In this document: piece after piece, positions 6,401 to 8,610 of the stretch
Numbering within the stretch: the first letter of the stretch is position 1
How the letters are laid out: every line of letters begins with the position of its first letter
Assembly: GCA_003695605.1 (NCBI GenBank)
Contig: RFIK01000002.1
Location: 1-8,610, forward strand
DNA length: 8,610 nucleotides
Direction: 5' to 3'
Source: Chlorobiota bacterium
GTDB lineage: Bacteria > Bacteroidota > Ignavibacteria > Kapaibacteriales > NICIL-2
Made by a program: the position numbers and the translations under genes
The notes under the pieces: generated by a model
What the model was told of the DNA's origin: nothing
Databases searched by the model: none
Seen by the model: the letters and a program-made list of their open reading frames with translations, nothing else

Positions 6401-8552
6401 CCAATCCCTCGTACTCGATGCGCAGCAGCCCGACGTCTTCCAAGTTCGGCTGCACAATCCGCCAGCCACGCCGCAAATCCTGGATGAGCCGATACTCGGT
6501 CAACTCCGTGAACACCTCCCAGACGCGCTCAGCCGCCGGTGAATTCTCGTCAAGCAGCGCGTTCTGGGCGATGTCGGAGAGCCGGAGCCCCTGCGCAGAT
6601 CCTCGCAGAGCACGGACGGTCTCCATTGCTACCGTCGCATGGGTCAGGCCCGATGGGCCCGCCCCTTCAAGCGCACTGATGAGCGCAGAGCGGAGAACAG
6701 CCACGTGGACGAAATCGTTGAAATGCCCCGCCTGGAGCGATGCATCCTGGCGATTGTCGGTAAACGTCAGCAACTTCTGGCGCACTGCCCCCGTGCGCGC
6801 TGCATGGCGCAACACCGAGACCGCCAAGACCGTCGTCGCACTCGACCGCGCCTCGCTCGAGAGCGAAACCAGCTTGCGGAATTCGCTCTCGCGGCGGCTG
6901 TAGTACTCGCCGCAGCGTATGCAGAGGAGGAACGGCTCCGGCTGGAACCAGATCGGCGTTGCGTGGGGATCACTGCCGCTGTCCACAATGCTACCGTCGG
7001 GGCGAACCCAGAGCAGGCGCGGCACGGCGTCGCGATAGTCTTTCTTCACCGCGCCTCGCCCATCGAGCCACTCCTCAGGCAACTCTAGATCCTCCGAGGG
7101 CGGGTCGCCGGCGAGCATCGCGTAGCCAGGTAACCCCTCAGGCGGCAACTCCTGCTGGCCATCGTGCCGCGGGAGCACAGACCTCTCCGCAAGGACAACG
7201 CGGTAGTACTCCTGCCCGCAGACGCGACAGAACTTGAGCGGTGCCAGCAGCCGGTTGTCGGCGGTGCGGATCTGTTCCTCGAGCGTGAGCGTGCGGCGGT
7301 CGGCGGCTTCGAGCGTAGCGTGAACTGCGCCACTCTGAGCAATGAATTGGTGGAGCTTGAGCGCTACACGCCGTGTGCTGCTCGCCCAGGCCAGTGTCTT
7401 GCCCAGTGCCTCGGCGCAACGTTCGGTGGACACCCCCGTCATTCGCGCAAGCTCAGCGGCTGCCTCGCCGATCGTCGTCGGCGGACGACGTTCGATTCGG
7501 CCATCGCTGCCTACCCCGACGCCAAAGTGCTGCTCAACCCAACCGAGCAAGGTCTCCTGCCCTTCCGGGCTTCCAGCTTCAATCGCAGCGCGGAGTTCCT
7601 CCGACGACGGCGTTCTGCCCATCAATGGCTGCTGGAGCGTTTCCTCGATGATGTCCTCCGGCGTAAACGGATGCCCGAAGAAACGCCGCGCAAACTGCGC
7701 AACAACCCGCCGACGCTCCTCAGCACTCGCTCCCGGCTGAGCGACCATCGTTGCACTGGTGCCAATGTGCACAACGTCAGGCGAAGCCGCCCGCGCCTTC
7801 AATCGCCGAATGAGCATCGCTACATCCGCGCCTTGCCGCCCGCGGTAGGTGTGAAGTTCGTCGAAGACCACGTAGCGCAAGCCACCACCTGCTGCATCGA
7901 GGAATCGCCGATCCTCCGGCCGCACGAGCATCAGCTCGACCATCATGTAGTTGGTCAAAATGATGTGCGGCGGCTGCTCTCGCATCGCGTTCCGCTGGTG
8001 CTCGGTCGTTTCTCCCGTGTACTTGGCAAACGTCACCGGAAACGACCGCCCCGTCTGCTCCTCAAAGATGCGCTTCCAACGCTGGAGCGCCTCCACCTGC
8101 GAATTGACCAGCGCGTTCATCGGGTACACAACAAGCGCAACCGTTTTGTCCCGGACTGGATTGCGGAAAATCTCATCGAGGATCGGCAAAAAGTAGCATA
8201 AACTCTTCCCCGAACCCGTCCCGGTCGTGACCACGATACTCCTGCGCTGCGAAACTCGCTCGAATGCCTCGACCTGGTGCTGGTAGAGCACAAGCGGTCC
8301 TCCGCCCGGAGTCCGGAACGTCGCACACGTGTCGGGATGGAGTACCCCGCGCTGACCGAGCATGTCAACATCTGCCGCACGTGCGTAAGCTGGGCTGATC
8401 TGCACCATCGGCTCCGGCCAAAGATGCCGCCCCTGGCGAAGCTCGCGAACGACAAAGTCCCGTACCCGCTCGTCGGCAATGTGTAGAAACGAGCGGACAA
8501 AATCGCCGTACTCGCCGAGGACGCTATCGTGAAAGTCGAGAATGCTTGGCAT
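3498..8552 (-). CDS. Large SF2 helicase with zinc modules, DUF1998/MZB-like region and C-terminal Vsr-like nuclease domain
   Basis: A 1684-aa multidomain protein. The N-terminal block LWPEPMVQISP (44-54) precedes helicase lobe 1: LYQHQ (89-93), Walker A TTGTGSGKS (109-117), YPMNALVNSQ (143-152), ILTNYMMVE (198-206), motif II DELH (231-234), motif III GTSAT (264-268). CxxC pairs at 442/445 and 544/547 probably form a zinc ribbon. Lobe 2 has LLTFTDNRQDASLQAGHFND (594-613), then about 340 residues with possible winged helices, then CSPTMELGIDIADLDVVHLR (962-981) and QRSGRAGR (992-999). An Arg/Glu-rich coiled coil (about 1138-1187), a second zinc pair (C1277/C1280, C1291/C1294) and a DUF1998/MZB-like region follow (EGGCG at 1485-1489; C1521, C1525, C1529, C1532). 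The last 115 residues look like a PD-(D/E)XK/Vsr endonuclease (D1620, D1632, H1636). All helicase motifs look intact. Large DUF1998 helicases occur in DISARM and Druantia; assignment to either is not possible here. ATG 8552 gives the family-like N-terminus; no Shine-Dalgarno is visible. Confidence 0.93.
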   Translation of the reverse strand: MPSILDFHDSVLGEYGDFVRSFLHIADERVRDFVVRELRQGRHLWPEPMVQISPAYARAADVDMLGQRGVLHPDTCATFRTPGGGPLVLYQHQVEAFERVSQRRSIVVTTGTGSGKSLCYFLPILDEIFRNPVRDKTVALVVYPMNALVNSQVEALQRWKRIFEEQTGRSFPVTFAKYTGETTEHQRNAMREQPPHIILTNYMMVELMLVRPEDRRFLDAAGGGLRYVVFDELHTYRGRQGADVAMLIRRLKARAASPDVVHIGTSATMVAQPGASAEERRRVVAQFARRFFGHPFTPEDIIEETLQQPLMGRTPSSEELRAAIEAGSPEGQETLLGWVEQHFGVGVGSDGRIERRPPTTIGEAAAELARMTGVSTERCAEALGKTLAWASSTRRVALKLHQFIAQSGAVHATLEAADRRTLTLEEQIRTADNRLLAPLKFCRVCGQEYYRVVLAERSVLPRHDGQQELPPEGLPGYAMLAGDPPSEDLELPEEWLDGRGAVKKDYRDAVPRLLWVRPDGSIVDSGSDPHATPIWFQPEPFLLCIRCGEYYSRRESEFRKLVSLSSEARSSATTVLAVSVLRHAARTGAVRQKLLTFTDNRQDASLQAGHFNDFVHVAVLRSALISALEGAGPSGLTHATVAMETVRALRGSAQGLRLSDIAQNALLDENSPAAERVWEVFTELTEYRLIQDLRRGWRIVQPNLEDVGLLRIEYEGLEQICARNEIWRWTVLATTAVEERQAILWPLLEYLRTQLAIAVRVLEPEYQRQLRRRAEQLLGEFWGLDPDSDELQPAKYAVLPATSERQRPSGISLSERSKVWRFLRRRLGVDSAQHRPVLQGLLDVLTEQGYLRKLDPIGDHQRYQLDVACIRWVRGDGTPPPLDPLGSRRTSTRTEAMRPINEFFRRFYCESAAELAAFEAREHTAQVVASGERQRRERRFRWEEGDSTKERELGRRLPYLVCSPTMELGIDIADLDVVHLRNVPPTPANYAQRSGRAGRNGQAGVIYTYCGARNPHDRYFFRNRTQMVAGSVRAPVLDLANESLLRVHLHALWLARINVPLGNSIENVLDLERADLPLREEVRSAMELTERDRQSLREEMLRVLRSDRDELETLPWFGDEWIDRILREAPSAFTRAFDRWREMYRAANEQLNRARIEEDRARNDREGQQRAKRRQDEARRQLNLLLQVNVAREEGDFYPYRYLASEGFLPGYNFPALPVRAWIPRGDGEFIARPRAVALREMAPGNFLYHEGAKWEVVGFQLPPGGLAERKFTVRLCHHCGGFSPFDADLCVVCGEPLTIEQSEVVPLLDMPNVRTRRRERITSNEEDRQRSGYSIETYFQFGALPGSTEEATVEHEGTVLLHLTYAPAARLLRINHGWRATSSKGFRIDLESGEITTNDTDAGTPAQARPTVETLRLAVQDTQNILLVRPADPDLLSDRAMEVSFRAALLRGVQQAFQVDESELAAECIGRKERRAILLYENSEGGCGVLRRLVGQADALALVAKEALAAAHFDESGNDCVPSCTTACYDCLLSYSNQLDALVLDRHRVRELLVQLTRSSTVRNSARGRSYQEQFAWLASQLDRRSELERRFLRELANGRYRLPDDAQRSIAQPRCVADFFYEPNVLIFCDGTPHDEPRQHQRDNLLRDQLIASGYRVITLRWDQPIGDQLQRYPDVFGHRAQ

Positions 8553-8565
8553 TGGGGCGAAAATA

Positions 8566-8610
8566 GCGAGTGGCGAGTGGCGAGTGGCGAGTGGCGAGTG
8601 GCGAGTGGCG
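8566..8610. repeat. Heptamer tandem repeat array, GCGAGTG x6+ (perfect, continues past window end)
   Basis: Six perfect GCGAGTG units (8566-8607) followed by GCG at the window edge, so the true length is unknown. The array begins 13 bp upstream of the helicase start codon, leaving room for almost no leader. It is in the same orientation as the array at 3425-3487. Read on the minus strand in the helicase frame it has no stop codon and no ATG, GTG or TTG, so the helicase frame is open to the window edge, although the start at 8552 is the natural one. Confidence 0.95.

Noticed and set aside
5403..6542. 379-codon plus-strand ORF opposite the helicase gene
   Set aside because: It is rich in Arg, Pro, Ala and Leu with no recognisable motif, and lies wholly antisense to conserved helicase sequence; long antisense frames are expected in GC-rich DNA.
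7164..8201. 345-codon plus-strand ORF opposite the helicase motor
   Set aside because: It is antisense to helicase motifs Ia to III, whose conservation explains the open frame; no domain or ribosome binding site is seen.
3498..8552. Direct naming of the helicase as druE or drmA
   Set aside because: The domain order is similar, but no partner genes are visible, and family membership would need a profile search.

Overview
The window holds parts of an ordinary chromosomal neighbourhood (lipoprotein maturation, fatty-acid synthesis, an aldehyde dehydrogenase) joined to one very large helicase gene that looks like an accessory, probably defence- or DNA-repair-related, module. Coding density is high and the DNA is fairly GC-rich. 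AccD resembles versions I associate with the Bacteroidota/Chlorobiota (FCB) group. Starts lack strong Shine-Dalgarno sequences, and two starts have TAnnTTTG-like boxes nearby, which fits that group. The taxonomic guess (an FCB lineage such as a GC-rich Chlorobi/Kapabacteria-like organism) is inference with low to moderate confidence.

Layout, left to right. Positions 1-849 (+) carry the 3' part of lnt (apolipoprotein N-acyltransferase), cut by the window edge but with all three catalytic residues present. It converges on, and overlaps by 29 bp, the 3' end of accD (821-1657, -). Upstream of accD on the same strand, 31 bp away, is a PaaN-type aldehyde dehydrogenase (1689-3392, -). Next comes a short gap (3393-3497) mostly filled by nine copies of a 7-bp tandem repeat (GCGAGTG and variants). 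A single 1684-codon gene (3498-8552, -) then fills the rest of the window. It encodes a superfamily-2 DEAD/DEAH-like helicase with zinc modules, a DUF1998/MZB-like region and a C-terminal PD-(D/E)XK/Vsr-like nuclease domain. Immediately before its start codon the same heptamer array reappears in the same orientation (8566-8610) and runs off the window.

How the genes relate: helicase, paaN-like gene and accD all read on the minus strand and could share a transcript, but their functions do not obviously connect. The main signal is that a lone helicase-nuclease gene is framed almost to the base by two directly repeated heptamer arrays. This suggests a discrete cassette, or at least a locus whose boundaries and promoter lie in recombination-prone simple repeats. 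Any partner genes of a defence system would have to lie beyond position 8610, because nothing else in the window looks like one.
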